A stretch of 64,000 bases of DNA from Cordia subcordata (GCA_028554755.1 JAPTOF010000008.1:12650501-12714500), one strand, 5' to 3'; numbered from the stretch's first letter, positions 1 to 12,168 are shown. Program-made: numbers and translations. Notes: generated from the letters alone by a model not told the origin.

Positions 1-1281
1 TATCATAATTCAGTTCGTCAATAATCAATCTATTATAAACTTTTGATAGTAAACAACCATTATCTTGGGTGAGGCATTTTGACAAAATCTCTTTGGCTTC
101 TTCCATTACTGTGCAGGAGCTTTTCAATCTCCAATAAAATATAATTTTTGAGTTACTCCTTAGTTAAAGTCACATCAGTGATATTTCAATTGAATCAATT
201 ATAAAATCATTTTAAAACGAAAAATGCCAAATGATTCATGTTGAAAAATGTAAATGACTAGGAAACATGCTCTCAATTCTTTGTTAGTGCAGACCATCGT
301 TGTGCATTTTTGTCCAACAAGTTCTTATACATGTACTGGGCTGCTCAAATTATTAGATAGTAATAGATTTGCAAAGAGTCTTCTAAAGTAAGGGGATGAT
401 GCCCAAGTACCTGCTTCACTAATTGCATCAATCTACTCCTTGTCACCTCCCAATAAACCTAGTCTATACCAAGCTTCTTTTAATGTAGCATACTGTACAC
501 ACTATGGATTGTTCTGATATCCTCATGTTATTTGCATCCTTTTTGATCTAAAGCATCTGAAGGTAACAGTCTTTCTTATCAACTGAAAGCAAATGTGATA
601 TTTTTCCTATTGCAAATAACCTTTTCTTCCTAGCGTTCCACTTATGCTCATCTTCTTTGTACATGAATTTCGTTGGGAACTCCAAAACACACTTGCTTCC
701 TCATACTTCGCATTTGCTTCCATCTAGGCTTCAAACATTGATCCTTTTGCATCAGCTTTTCTTTTAACTTCTTCAAGTGATTCACTGTCCTTGTACCCAA
801 CTTTCTTTTCTTGAGAGAGATGGAATGATAACCTTTGCACAGTTGCACTTTTTGAGTGGATATCAAACCCATATGTTCTCCAAATGGCCTCACAAGGGGA
901 TATGTAGCCATAATTATAATAAATCTTAATCTCATTAGTAAGCTACGTATGATCCCAATTTTTAGGTCTGTGAAACATTGCTACTATCACTTGATCATCA
1001 TCCTTGTGAATATATTTGAATAAATGCTTTATAGTGTTCGTCGGACATGTATACTTAACATTGATATGTACCCGATATTTTAGGAGAAGCTTTGAATTAT
1101 AAGGGACAGCATATCTATCATCAAACTCAATTCCTTTTTTTGTCAAAGTTCTTCCATTATCTAGTCTTCTATATTGATGAACCCTTCATCAATAATGAAA
1201 GTCGTTCTTTGAAACCTTTTAGAAAAAGGTTTGGAACACTTTCCACTCTTTATGCAAGAACATCATATATTTGGGCACATG

Positions 1282-2109
1282 TGTTAATACAATAAATTAA
1301 TAAACCAATATCCTCTCTATAAGCTTAAGCTTTTAAATGAGGTGGTAACTCTAACATAGTATCAGACCCCAACCAATCCTTTTTCTCTAAATTTTTTTTT
1401 TCTTCTCACCCTAAATTACCAAAAATAAAATCTCTAAACTTGCACCAGCAGCACCTCCAGTCTTCTTCTTCACGACCTTCTTGAGTTCTTCGTTCTGCTT
1501 CTCTTTTGTCGTCTTTACCACCACCACCATATAACGCTGTATCTATAATTTTTTTCCCCCCCTTCGACCATCCTTCATCAAGACAAAAAAAAAAAAAAAA
1601 AAAACAAACCGACACTATAACCATGGCCTCATCAGAAGCTGCTCACTCAACTACTACTGCCTCTGCAAATACTACTGCTTTCTCCTCTGTCACAACTTCG
1701 ATGCTCACCACGTTTTCTCCTACACAGTCCGTTGATTCCATGATTGTCTCTACACAAATGGATGAACCAACTCCTTTGCTTCAGTTACCTAATCTCAGTA
1801 GCTTGAATATAACCATCTTGGTTACCATTCGTTTCGATGGTTCCAATTATCGTTTATGGAGATCTCAGATTGAACCGGTGTTGTTTACATATAGGGTTTT
1901 AGATGAGATGGTAACTTTAACATGGTATCAGAGCCTAGAAGCCAAACGGCACAGGTTCGATCTTTACCGCCACCCATTTAATTAAATTGTTCATATGTAA
2001 GTTTTAAACAAATTACGCTGCAAGTGAGGGGGCGTGTTAATACAATAAATTAATAAATCAATATTCTCTCTATAAGCTTAAGCTTTTAAATGAAATGGTA
2101 ACTCTAACA
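1282..2109 (+). mobile_element. Miniature LTR retrotransposon (TRIM-like) carrying a copia gag fragment
   Basis: A complete small LTR element inside the Helitron remnant. The LTRs are 75 bp each (1282-1356 and 2035-2109), begin TGTTAATACAATAAATTAAT and end CTAACA. A perfect 5-bp TSD, ACATG, lies at 1277-1281 and 2110-2114, and removing the element rejoins the Helitron reading. After the left LTR, TAGTATCAGAC (1357 on) resembles the usual plant primer binding site TGGTATCAGAGC for initiator tRNA-Met. Before the right LTR is the purine tract AAGTGAGGGGGCG (2022-2034). The interior holds the start of a copia gag. It also holds a second LTR-3'-end plus PBS junction at about 1900-1940 (GAGATGGTAACTTTAACA followed by TGGTATCAGAGCC). 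With no protease, integrase or reverse transcriptase it must have moved using enzymes from elsewhere. Confidence 0.9.
1623..1985 (+). pseudogene. N-terminal copia gag fragment inside the miniature LTR element
   Basis: The ATG at 1623 (ATGGCCTCATCAGAAG context) opens a Ser/Thr/Ala-rich stretch (MASSEAAHSTTTASANTT). It is followed by LPNLSSLNITILVTIRFDGS and NYRLWRSQIEPVL, the N-terminal signature of plant Ty1/copia Gag. The homology stops at about 1890, where the reading runs into a duplicated LTR end and PBS, and the frame ends at 1985. The rest of Gag, including the zinc knuckle, and all of Pol are missing. The frame is also open upstream of 1623 (from 1506), but that part is low-complexity leader containing a poly-A run at 1585-1604. 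No independent function is likely. It is useful as a sign of which autonomous copia family the element derives from. Confidence 0.75.
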
Positions 2110-2330
2110 ACATGGTCCATATATCATGAAAATTTCAATTGCTACATAAAGAATGGGATCTTCTTTGCAAGGTATTTCAGCAAAGATAGTTTTATCAACC
2201 ATCCATTGGGGCTTGGCATCTCAATGCAGGAATAGCTTGGCATCTCAATGCAGGAATAGCAAGATGTGGGCATTAGAAAGACCACATTTCTGACTCTTTA
2301 TCGTGCCTCCATCTGCCAAATGAATAACAC

Positions 2331-2589
2331 AATTATGAATATAGAAAAAATTTAAATTATACGAATAAAGATGTAAATTTATGGGTAATTTATTTGTTAA
2401 TCTAAAGAGATATATAACATGTGACAGTTAATTATGCTAAATAAAAAGAATAAATGATTGAATTTTGAAATTACGAACTTTTATTAAATTGGAGTATAAT
2501 ATAATATTTCACAATGACCAAAAACAAATAAATACTTGCATGAGATTACTCATCCAAAAATGAGGCCCTGGGGTTAAATCTTTCAGTAC
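2331..2589. other. Short AT-rich stretch, nothing recognised
   Basis: About 260 bp between the end of the Helitron reading and the start of direct-repeat block A. No open frame, terminal repeat or tRNA-like fold was seen. It may be decayed Helitron or ancestral target DNA. Confidence 0.4.
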
Positions 2590-4998
2590 ATTTAGATGGT
2601 TTAATCCCTGGAGATGTCCACAGGGTCTATCTAATCTCTGGAGATGCCCACAGGTTCCAAAAACACTTGATTCTAAAAGTCAATTCTCTTGCGGCAATCG
2701 CTTAGTTAGATTATGTATTTACACAGGAGACCTTGTTATTACTATTCTTAGATTGATTAAATAAATCTATTTGGCTACCTCTCATCAAGCAATTGAATAA
2801 TATCCAGTAAATTAAACAATCACAAGACAATATTAATTCTTAAAATAGTAAACACATAAATACCAAAATAAGAATGAAATGATAGAATCAGTTAGATTTC
2901 ACAGAATTTTGTAGAACTAAAATTTGGATTAACCCTTGGCTAGAAAGAAGTTTAAAACTCTGTGGACATGAAGTAGGAGCCTAAAAAGAGAAAACGTCTA
3001 CTGAAAAATATGAATAAAAGACTAAATCAATCCAACGTAGTTTTATAGGGAATATATAGAAAATATCTAAAGTAAAAGTCTCTCTAGATAGGAGACTCTT
3101 TAATGACCCATCTCAAAAGAAAAGGAAAAATCCTTAAAATACAATTCTTAACAAAATAAAAGTCTTCCACATCAATAACCTTCCTTGTGGAATATATGAC
3201 AAGGCTTTAATCACAATTCCTTTTCAAAAGCGTTGCAAAATATCTCGAAGCTCCAACCAAAGCTGGTCAATCCCGCGCAGACTTCACATGGTATTTTTCA
3301 AGGTGGTAGAATCAGTTTTATTAGCTCCAAACACATTCAAAAGTCCCTTGAATCCATATATAACGCTTCCAACTCCTTTTCCCAGCATAACCATGCAAAA
3401 ATACATAAAATCGCACCCGTTAAAAAGCATCCAAATCTAGAATCAAGCGTAATTAACTAAGAATTCAATGCTTATTTCGGACTTACCAGTTAAAAACATT
3501 GAAAGCCAAACAAAAATTTCAATATATCCTTATGGGCTATCTAATGATTTTACTTTTTCAAATAAAATTCATATATTACAAAATAATTACCTGCATCATT
3601 TGATACATGATCATTATTGGTATAGTCATAGTCCCATCCTTCATTTGTTACATTCAAAATGAGAACTGGACATTTTGCCATTTGTTACATGTTATAAAAA
3701 TTTTCGTCTTGAAGATAATTGGATGGATTTATGAGAATGACCTTAATCGTCGTCGTTTGTTGCTCGTTTTTAACACCACATAGAATTGTTTGATAAATTT
3801 GTAAATAAATGTGATAACTTTAGATGATGTATCCATTGTTTTAGAATACAAAATAGAAAGTGACGAAAATTCATATAATATGAAAGGGACTTATAAATAT
3901 TTTTGATTAAATAATGGTCATTGTATATCAAATTATATCATTTAACACACCATGGAATAATGAGGTTACTTTACAAACATTGTATATTATTTTTGAATAA
4001 TGTATAGCATTGTAAAATCTCTATACACTAACCTTGAGTACTAAATGTGCCGTTAGCATTAGATATCTCTTCTTGATTTGGAGTATGTATATATCACTAG
4101 ATAAGATTAGTAAAATCTTTTTTAGAATATTAAATTTTGTATTATCCAAATAATTGAATAAAATACTTGGGCAAATAAATTTGTTATTAATACAATGGAT
4201 AAACTAGAGGAATACTTGAAGTAGAAGCACCACATCTATCATTTGTTACCACAACGCTTGCATCCATTGAATAGGTTTCTTGAATTCTTTCTTTAAAATA
4301 ATGAATATAATAAAGAAAACAAAATAATTCTTTTGTTAGTAAAAATAAGTAGATAATTGAAATTTTATAAGAAGTGACGTTAAAAATGTTAATTAATGTC
4401 AACACCATTTATTTGTTATAGTTGGAATCCTTTCATCAAACTTAGAGTTTGACTCCTTCTTTTAGTGTAAGAAGGTGCTAAAGTGATTTCCTTATGAGGT
4501 TTGTGCATAATGGTTGACTTCCGAGATATTTTTTCTCTGCATAACACTATAAATGTATTAATGTTTGTGAAAGATATAATACGAAGCATTAACAAATGAT
4601 TTATACAGTAACCGTTTGAAATATCTCTCACAGAGTTAGAAGCAGAGGAAAAGGAGACTAGGGGGAGCCCTAGCGCCCCCCCCCCCCAAGCATTTCTTTT
4701 TTAAAAGAAAATTTTCTATACATATGTACCATATGTGTTGAACTAAAAAGCATACATGGGCCCCTAAAAAGAATTTCTCCCCTGCCTTTTATTCCTAAAA
4801 TCCTAATCTCTATTCCACTAGTCCCCACTTCCCATAAACTTTTTTTTTTGTTCAATATTCTCCACCACTAATATAATATAATATTAATATAATATAATAT
4901 GTTAGAATAAGAAGAAAAAACATTCATGAAGGCAATAGCTGAAGAAGTTTGACACGCTACATGGTATATATATAATATAAAAATGTAATATGTTAGAA
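2590..4998. repeat. Direct-repeat block A (diverged copy of ~11560-15955)
   Basis: Matches block B in the same orientation over about 2.4 kb with many substitutions and small indels. Examples are TGATTCTAAAAGTCAATT (2666 and 11631), AAAATATCTCGAAGC (3237 and 14195) and GAGACTAGGGGGAGCCCTAG (4651 and 15610). Both copies end at the same point, after GTTAGAATAAAAGTTA (4998 and 15955). The block has no convincing coding frame. It carries a run of 14 C at about 4676-4689. The two blocks flank the gypsy interior, so the simplest reading is that A is a truncated 3' LTR and B the 5' LTR of that element. But both copies also contain a hAT-like terminus near their right end, and there is no purine tract at 4998, so a segmental duplication remains possible. 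Confidence 0.6.
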
Positions 4999-7900
4999 TA
5001 AAAGTTATAGCACCAAACTAAAGTTTGCTCTCTTCTTTTTTCAAAACACATGCAGTAGCTTTTTCCATGGCACACAAACTGCAAATAATATTTTAAGAAC
5101 ATGCAGTACCAGGTCTTAACTTCATAATCAACTTAACATCTTGAGCTTTAGGGTTCAACTTTTTCCATCATTCAACTCAAGCATAAGTCTATTCAAACTC
5201 TAATTCTCAACACAGGTCATCCATGCAAAATTGGCTCAAGCATATTGCATCAAACAATCAATCCAAAAGTTCTTTCCTAACACACAAACCAAGCTACTTT
5301 TCTACTTGTAGTACTTAAGAATGCATCTAACTTTAAAAACCTTTTACAACTCTTCAAACAAGACTTTCAACAAAAATTTCTCTAAAAACCCAACTTTTTA
5401 GCAAAAGAATTCACCAAAATCAAGTATTTTTCAGCAAAAACATGACCTTGATAGGTTCAAAATAACCCAACCTCCTCACAATGCAAACATAAGCAAACCA
5501 TCCTTCAAAAATCTTTGCACCACAACTCATATAGACTTGAAAAGGAAGACAAAAGTAAGCCGGTTTCTAGCAAGACAAAACAAGTACCACCATATATACA
5601 AGCCACCTCGATAGCACCCAAACACTATGTAAATGAACTTTGCACCAATTAAAGCACACACAAGATTATAGCCAAGTATGATTATATCGATGCGTAGAAG
5701 CTAGATCAAAAGCATTTGCCTTGATGTGCAATTTTCCTCAAGAAAAACAAGTTTGTGCTTAGGCCCAGCTGCCAGAAAGCCGGATCATTTCAACTGCTTT
5801 CAATTATTTTACATTAATTACTTTCATGACTTCCCTAGAATGTCACTCAACCTGTTTACGCGATGACAAACATTTGTAACGAGTGCCCCTTGTTACTTAG
5901 TTGGTCACAATTCTAGGTGGTTACTAGCTCTACTCATGATCCGTTTTTTGGTTGACCAGCGGAGTAAGAAGGCATTTCTTTTTATTTCTTCTTTTGATGC
6001 ATCTTTTTTTTTTTCTCACAATTCGAATAACAATCTCAGCACTTTTTTGCAGGAGTGATGTTAATCCGGACATAACTTCCTTAGGCACTCACTTTTCATA
6101 ATTTTACTACAAAAAAAGTCAAGGCAAGCACCCATCAAACTCAAACTAGGCATTGGTTTCAAATTTAAACGCATGCAAACTTTAAGCCCAAGTTAAGATT
6201 AAGAATGGTTCAAGCATGGCACTTTCAAAGAAACTATCAAGTGCAACTAAATACAAGATTTACCGCATCTACCAACTTACTATTACAACCAAACCAAGCT
6301 TCCTGAGCATGGGGACTATGCATTTTCCAAGAAAGGTGCCAATTTCACTAAGAGGAAAGTTGGTAAAAGAGAAAAAATTTAACGATTTTTTTTTTTGAAA
6401 AAGAAATTTCACTAAGCTAAACACTTAAGAAGACCCAAAACATGCATTTAAAGACACAAAAAGACTCTAAAAATACTTTATAAAAGACCAATTTTTTTTT
6501 ATTTTCTTTTTCTTTTCATGAAGGACTCACGACACAACTAAAAGAACTAAACTAACAAATTCATTAACTAAATAAGACTCAAATCACAAAATAAAATCTT
6601 AGTATTAGAAACACCACATAAAAAGTACAATTAAACACAATACAACCAAAATGTAGTATTTACTCCTCTGCACTTATCAAACACATTGTCCTCATTGTGT
6701 AGTAAAGGAAAGAAAGAAAACACGAGAAGAAATAGTAAAATTAAAGTAAAAGAATGAGGACTTCCCTTCGAAAGCGTGAAGGAGATGGTGGAATTGTTCA
6801 TTGGACATCTAAATTAAGGCTATGGAACTCAACGAGATTCATCAATTTTTTGATCTTTAATCTACAAAAACAAAGAAACACACGTTTCTCCTCTTTTGAA
6901 TTAAATCGAATCATGCAATCAAATCAATTCTCATCTAAAAAATTGTCCAAAATCTATGCAAATATTCATTAAATACTTTTTTTTATGTAACCTCAATTAT
7001 TTATTGGCCAAAATAGCACCCAAATCTTTGAAAACAAATCTACCTAGGGCGTTAAAACTGTATTTTTCATGTTAATCATGCCAAATTCTTGCATAAAGTT
7101 TCCACCAAAATTCATAGTAATCATAGCATACAATCCCCAAGTAAGAAATCCAACCAAAATTGTCACAAGGTCCCTCAAACATATTCTTGAAACACAAAAT
7201 TTCTAAAATCTCAACATGTAAAAAATTTCAAGAAGGAATAGATCAAGAAGAGATTTTGGAATACCTTTTCCACTATTTTAGATATGAAAATCAAGGTGTA
7301 GTGCTTGAAATTGGAGTTTGTGAAACTTGGTCACCTTAGATTTGGGCTCTGCCTCACAAAGGAGTAAACGGGATTCGAATGTGTGGTTGGGAGGGGTCTT
7401 CGTCGTGAATTACCGCCGCTAGTCGGCTACCAGCCACTGTTTCTTCACCATGGGGGGTCACGGGTGGGGTGGTGTTTGGGGTGGGGGTCGATTATTGACT
7501 TTTAAGGGGGTGGAGAGCTGTTTGGTATTGTTTGGGAAGAGTTTAGGGCAAAAAAAAAAATTCTTAGCCGCTGTGCTAAGGGTGGCGACGCAGCCGTCGA
7601 TGGTGGTGGTAGTGATGGATGTTGATTTGCTTCTTGGCTTTTAGGTTGCTTGAAGATGATTTTTATGCTCTTTTCTTCTCCCCCATAGTTGTTTGTAAAG
7701 TGGGTTTAAGAGATTTGTGGTGGTTTTGATATTTATGTTGGTGGTTATAGTAGTTCTTAGTGGTGGTTATGGAGGTGGGTTTAATAGCTCTTAAGAGGAA
7801 GAAAAAGATGGTGGATTTTGAAAATAAACAAAGTCTAAGGTTTCTTTCTTAAAAGCTTTATTTCAAAATAGCTCCAATGCACCTACGTGCCTATGCTTAA

Positions 7901-8159
7901 GCCTCTAGTGACTAAAAAAAATTCAAAAAAGCACTATTAAAATCCGCCATTTTTTCCAAAGCACCTCATACCTATCAACATCAAAACTCTACCATAACAA
8001 TTTCAGACCAAAGTTAGGGTTCCCAAGGAAGAAGAAGACCAAAAATAGTTGAAAAATCTCAAAAAAATGGAAAATTTGCAAAAATAAAAAATCAACTAAA
8101 ACACACTAGAAAACTCAAAATTAAAATTTCTAACTCTATAGGTTGCCTCCCACCAGCGC
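4999..8159 (-). other. Non-coding 3' region of the decayed gypsy element
   Basis: About 3.2 kb without a believable gene on either strand, lying downstream of the integrase tail. On the minus strand, GTTTTTCTTGAGGA (5735-5748) resembles a motif common in the 3' untranslated region of plant Ty3/gypsy elements. The GGTGGGAGGCAACC purine-rich stretch (8142-8155), also typical just after gypsy pol, supports this assignment. A GC-rich, G-rich patch lies at about 7380-7660 in otherwise AT-rich DNA. An env-like frame, as some Athila elements carry here, was not found. Confidence 0.45.
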
Positions 8160-8570
8160 CTTTATTTAACGCCATTGGCTCGACGTAGCCAATTCATGTA
8201 AGTTTTATCCGGAGGCTTCTTTGGCTCAATTCTCCCATGAATGGGCTTCAACCAATGACCATTAACTTTGATGACTTTATCATTACTCAGCCCTTCATCT
8301 CAATTGCACCACAAGAAAACAATTTAGTAATAATAAAAGGACCTACCCATCTAATCCTTGGATCATCGAGAAACAATTTTAAGACCAGAGTGATGATATA
8401 AAATTTTTTGTCCAACTAAAAAATTATTTTCCGGGATAACTTTTTCTTGCAAGCTCTTTTCGTTTCCTTGCGAATTTTAGCCTTATCCTGAGCATTGTTT
8501 CTCTTCTTCTCTAACTCTTAGGGTTGTAACTTTCTATGTGCACCCTTCTTGTCACCATAGGTGGATTTGA
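8160..8570 (-). pseudogene. Ty3/gypsy integrase C-terminal tail, broken
   Basis: On the minus strand, pieces in order match the C-terminal end of a plant gypsy integrase: a KIRKETKR-type helix (about 8478-8455), a RWVGPFIITKLFSCGAIE segment (about 8360-8300) and VNGHWLKP (about 8258-8235). This end binds DNA during integration. Stops and frame changes interrupt it. It follows the protease remnant at 8722 by only about 150 bp. In an intact element, reverse transcriptase, RNase H and the integrase core (about 3 kb) would lie between them, so that part is deleted. Confidence 0.75.
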
Positions 8571-8721
8571 TTGGCTTTGAATTTCTCTCATTGGCTTTTT
8601 TTGACTTCCCCGCATGGCAATTGGTTTCTACAAGTTAGTGCTACCTGCAAAAGTCTTTTTAGATTTTTTTAGCTTTTCAAGAAAGGAACTTTCACAAGAA
8701 GTAACACTTAGCTTATTATCA

Positions 8722-9653
8722 TCAACTGTTTCTAAAGCAAAAAACACAAGACACCTTACTAGAACTTTTCATGTCATTATAAACATCAAATTTGACAATG
8801 TCTCCATCAAACTCCATAGTGTGAATACCTTTATGTACGCCAATTTTAGTCCTAGCTATACTAAGGAATGGTCTTCCTAGCAAGATTACACATGACTTGG
8901 AAGATAAATCTTCTCCCATATCAAGCACATAAAAATCAATAGGAAACATAAGACCATCAACTTCAACTAAGATGTCCTTTAAGACATATTCGGGGTAAAT
9001 TGTGGACCTATCAGCTAGTTGAAGAATTACACCTATGTCTTTTAAAGGTCCCACATTCAAGGGTCCCTCATTCAAATTAGAATAAATAGTCTTAAGCTTG
9101 ACATTTATGGATGCTCCTAAATCCCACAAAGTGGTTTTTATCTCTAAAGTGCTTATTTTGCAAGAGATAGCAAATATACCTTGGTCCTTGCACTTTGGGG
9201 GCAGCTCCTTTTTAAGCATGGTAGAGACATTTTCCCTCACACTTATCTTCTCATTACCAACAAGTTTCTCCTTACTCATGCACAACTCTTTAAGAAATTT
9301 CGTATGGCGAGGTATTCGCTTAATCACATCAAGTAAAGGGTTATTTACCTCATTTTACGAAAGATCTTAAGAATCTCTTTCTCTTCCTTCTCTTTTTTGG
9401 ACTTTGCGAATCTCTCGAGGAATGGAGGCTTAACCACCAACTCCGTACCATTTTTAGGCTCTAATTCCTGACTATCCATTGCCTTTTCATTATGTTTTGC
9501 ATCCTCTTTTTCGATTTCTTTCTCTGTTTCAGGTACTATAAACTTTGTATGCCCATACCTAGTGGCTGTTGAGCAGCTCTTTTTCACTTTTCTAGGTGAT
9601 TGCACATGCATTTTCCTTCGGATTAACAACCATTTGAGAAGATAATTTGCCAC
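8722..9653 (-). pseudogene. Ty3/gypsy gag-end and aspartic protease remnant
   Basis: Two frames read on the minus strand. The first (9653-9345) ends in PPFLERFAKSKKEKEEKEIL, the linker typical before the protease of Athila/Tat-type elements. The second (9327-8722, 201 aa) continues IPRHTKFLKELC, KLPPK-like KELPPKCKD, then WDLGASINV, the active-site loop (the D-L-G-A variant usual in this lineage rather than D-T-G-A), then VILQLADRSTIYPE and ILLGRPFLSIARTKI, the flap and hydrophobic end of the protease fold. A frameshift near 9335 separates the two parts. The protease would mature Gag-Pol in the virus-like particle. Here it is a relic, with the downstream reverse transcriptase deleted. Confidence 0.88.
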
Positions 9654-9738
9654 GACACTCTAATCGGTTAATGGCGGTGGCCAATTGACCAACTTGATTC
9701 TTCAAGTTCTTTATCCTTACTCTTGTTTCTTGTTGAAA

Positions 9739-10823
9739 CTATTGAGTGTTAAGAGCAAGAGATTTCACAATATCCTCAAGAGAAGTACCCAAATTTGAAT
9801 GTGCATGCTGCGGTGGTGGGGTTGGTTGTGGCTGGAAGTATTGTGTATTTGGCAAATTAAAATTTTGTGACCTTGCTCCATAGCTCAAGTTTGGGTGATC
9901 CCTCAATCCTGGGTGATCTCTCAATCCTGGGTTGTAAGTATGTGAATATGGATCATACCTCCCATCTAGTGGACTGGGAAATCCTCTAATGGCATTAACA
10001 TATTGTGGCTCCTCTTCTTGGAGCATAAGGCACATATCAGTTGGGTGTCTTGCCACAGTACAAATTCTACAAACTTTAGGTGTAGGACGCTATTGCCTGC
10101 AACCAAACTTTGCACAAGAGAAGTTAGTTAACTTTAAATTAAGAGAAGAAACACTTATCTCATTAACTCTTTTTGAAGGCTCACATCTATTTGTAAATTG
10201 TTGTGAATTTACAACCATAATGGAAATTAAATCTCCAACTTCTTAAGGTGTTTTGTTCACGATTGCTCCTTGCTAGCGACATCCATCATCCTCCTCTTAA
10301 TAGGAAGCAATCCTTTATAAAAGTATTGGATAAGACATTGTTCAGAAATTTCATATTGTGGGCAACTTGCACAAAGTCTCTTAAATCTTTCCCAATAATC
10401 ATAAGGTAGCTCTAAATCCCTTTCCTTGATGGTGCAAATTTATCTCCTAATTATCACGGTTCTTGAGGCTACAAAGTATTTATTAAGTAAAAGCTCTTGC
10501 CATTGCGTCCCATGTGGTGATAGAACCAGATGGAAGGTAGAACAACCATTCTTTTGTCGCATCCACCAAGGAAAACAGGAATGCCCTCAATTTAATCTCA
10601 TCTTTGGTCACTCCTTGGGGCTTCATACTTGAACAAACAACATAAAATTCTTTTAAGTGTTTATGCGGGTCCTCATTCTCCAATCCCTGAAAAATGGGTA
10701 AAAGACGTATTGACCCAATTTCATCTCAAAATCCATATTCAATACTGGGTTTGTGACCCAAAACAGCCGCTGATTCAAGGGGACAGCAGCTAATTCACGC
10801 AACAGTTGGTTATTTACAGCCAT
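9739..10823 (-). pseudogene. Ty3/gypsy gag remnant
   Basis: Capsid/nucleocapsid protein of the same minus-strand element. A possible start is the ATG at 10823 (MAVNNQLLRELAAVPLNQR). After a frameshift the capsid core follows: LENEDPHKHLKEFYVVCSSM, DEIKLRAFLFSLVDATKEWL, then in another frame YDYWERFKRLCASCPQYEIS and IQYFYKGLLP. The frame at 10056-9739 has HPTDMCLMLQEEEPQYVNA and a Pro/Gln-rich tail with the duplicated unit GLRDHP, matching the end of Gag in Athila/Tat-type elements. The zinc-knuckle cysteines are only partly visible. At least three frame breaks make it non-functional. Confidence 0.88.
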
Positions 10824-11004
10824 GTCCTCGTTCTCGGACTCACTAGTGAATTGGAAAAAGCTTGTGATGTTTCAACTTGTCTCTCAAGTTGTTTCCACAA
10901 CTTTGCTTCTTTTTTCAAGCTCTTTGTGATCTTTTTAATCTGAGGATCAAAACGCAACTCATCTGTATAATTTGACTTGGTCATAAAAAACCAAAAATTT
11001 TAGC

Positions 11005-11045
11005 ACCAATCCCCGACAATGGCATCAAAATTTGATGGATGTCGA
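11005..11045 (-). promoter_or_regulatory. Primer-binding-site / leader junction of the gypsy element
   Basis: On the minus strand the sequence TTTTGATGCCATTGTCGGGG precedes gag. It resembles TTTTGGCGCCGTTGCCGGGG, common directly downstream of the 5' LTR in plant gypsy elements. It places the LTR/leader boundary at about 11040 and gives the direction of the element. It is mutated at CpG-like positions, as expected for an old copy. Confidence 0.6.
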
Positions 11046-12168
11046 AACCATCAAAAAATAAATTCATATCTCTTACGTTGCAACTTTAGTTTATGTACGC
11101 GGTGAGAAAGGGTCGAGTCCAGAAGGATTGGGGGATATAAGATATGCAAATTATGCCAAGTAAATTAATCAAATAAACTGCAACCGAAAAAGGGGATTTT
11201 GAATGCAAAAAATCAAATTAACACAAAACTGTCCAGCCATTAGACACTCAAGCTTGGGCATGTAACGGGGGCAAAAAATAAAGAAACATAAATAACAATT
11301 GAATCAAATCTAAGTATGCAATCTAGACTTAAATAAATGCTGGAAAATTAATATTAAACAAGAAATCAATGGGAATTAAGCCTAGCATTGGTTTTAATCT
11401 CAGTTTTAGTCAATAAATCTTATCCTAGAAACAAAGATAACTTCCACCTATTTTGGTAAACCGGTTAGGGTAGTCGGCATGGCCTGACAACCTAATCTTT
11501 TCTTACAGTGTTGATAGCAGTTTAAACCTCCTACGATTTTATTTCGCTATCGTCTTACCTATTAGATGGTCTAACCCTCGGAGATGCCTATATGGTCTAT
11601 CTAATGATAGCACTAGGTTATAGAAAGACCTGATTCTAAAAGTCAATTGTCTCACGGTAATTGTTCAATTAGATTATGTGTTTATGCAGGAGACATGGTT
11701 ACCACTATTCTTAGATTAATTAAATTAATCTAGTTGGCTACCTATCATCAAGCAATTGAATAATCGCCAGCAAATTACACAATCACAAGACAATATTAAT
11801 TTTTAAAACAATAAACACATAAATATCAAAATAAGAGTGAAAGGATAGAATCAATTACATTTCACAAAATTTTATAAAACCAAAATCTAGATTAACAGTT
11901 GGCTAGAAAGAAGTTTAGAACCCTATGGACATGAAGCAGGCACCTAATGAGAGAAAACGTCTGCTGAAAAGTATGAATAAAAGACTAGACGAATCCTACC
12001 TAGTTTTCTAGAAAATATATAGAAAAATTCTAAATGAAGAGTCCCTCTAGATAAAACTCTTTAATAACCCATCTCAGAAGAAAAGGAAAAATCTTCAAAT
12101 ACAATTCTTAATAAACTAAAAGTCTTCCATATCAATCTCCTTCCTACTAGAATATATGGCAAATCATT

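Larger units (their letters stand above)
1..2330 (-). pseudogene. Decayed Helitron replicase/helicase (RepHel) fragment
   Basis: Remnant of the protein by which autonomous Helitrons move by rolling circle. It is read on the minus strand and runs off the left edge of the window. Pieces in shifting frames keep the family order: GLSNAHIL (about 2285-2262), AEIPCKEDPILY and YGPC (about 2190-2113), an interruption by the miniature LTR element, then SGKCSKPFSKR (about 1250-1215), FDDRYAVPYNSKLLLKY (about 1122-1072), IKHLFKYIHK, YISPCEAIWR (about 890-860), TVQRLSFHLS and MEANAKYEE. The motifs match the Helitron_like_N to helicase linker known from plants. There are several frameshifts, and a stop sits where a Trp is expected before MEANAKYEE. 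The Rep HUH motif and the Pif1 helicase motifs are not visible, and the left end is cut by the window. It cannot encode a working protein. Confidence 0.85.

Noticed and set aside
1950..1965. GGTTCGATC after the internal PBS as part of a tRNA gene
   Set aside because: Only a B-box-like word is present; no A box or cloverleaf could be folded around it.
3233..3662. Two short plus frames (75 and 64 codons) in block A, one also open in block B
   Set aside because: No family resemblance; the shared openness follows from the A/B sequence similarity.
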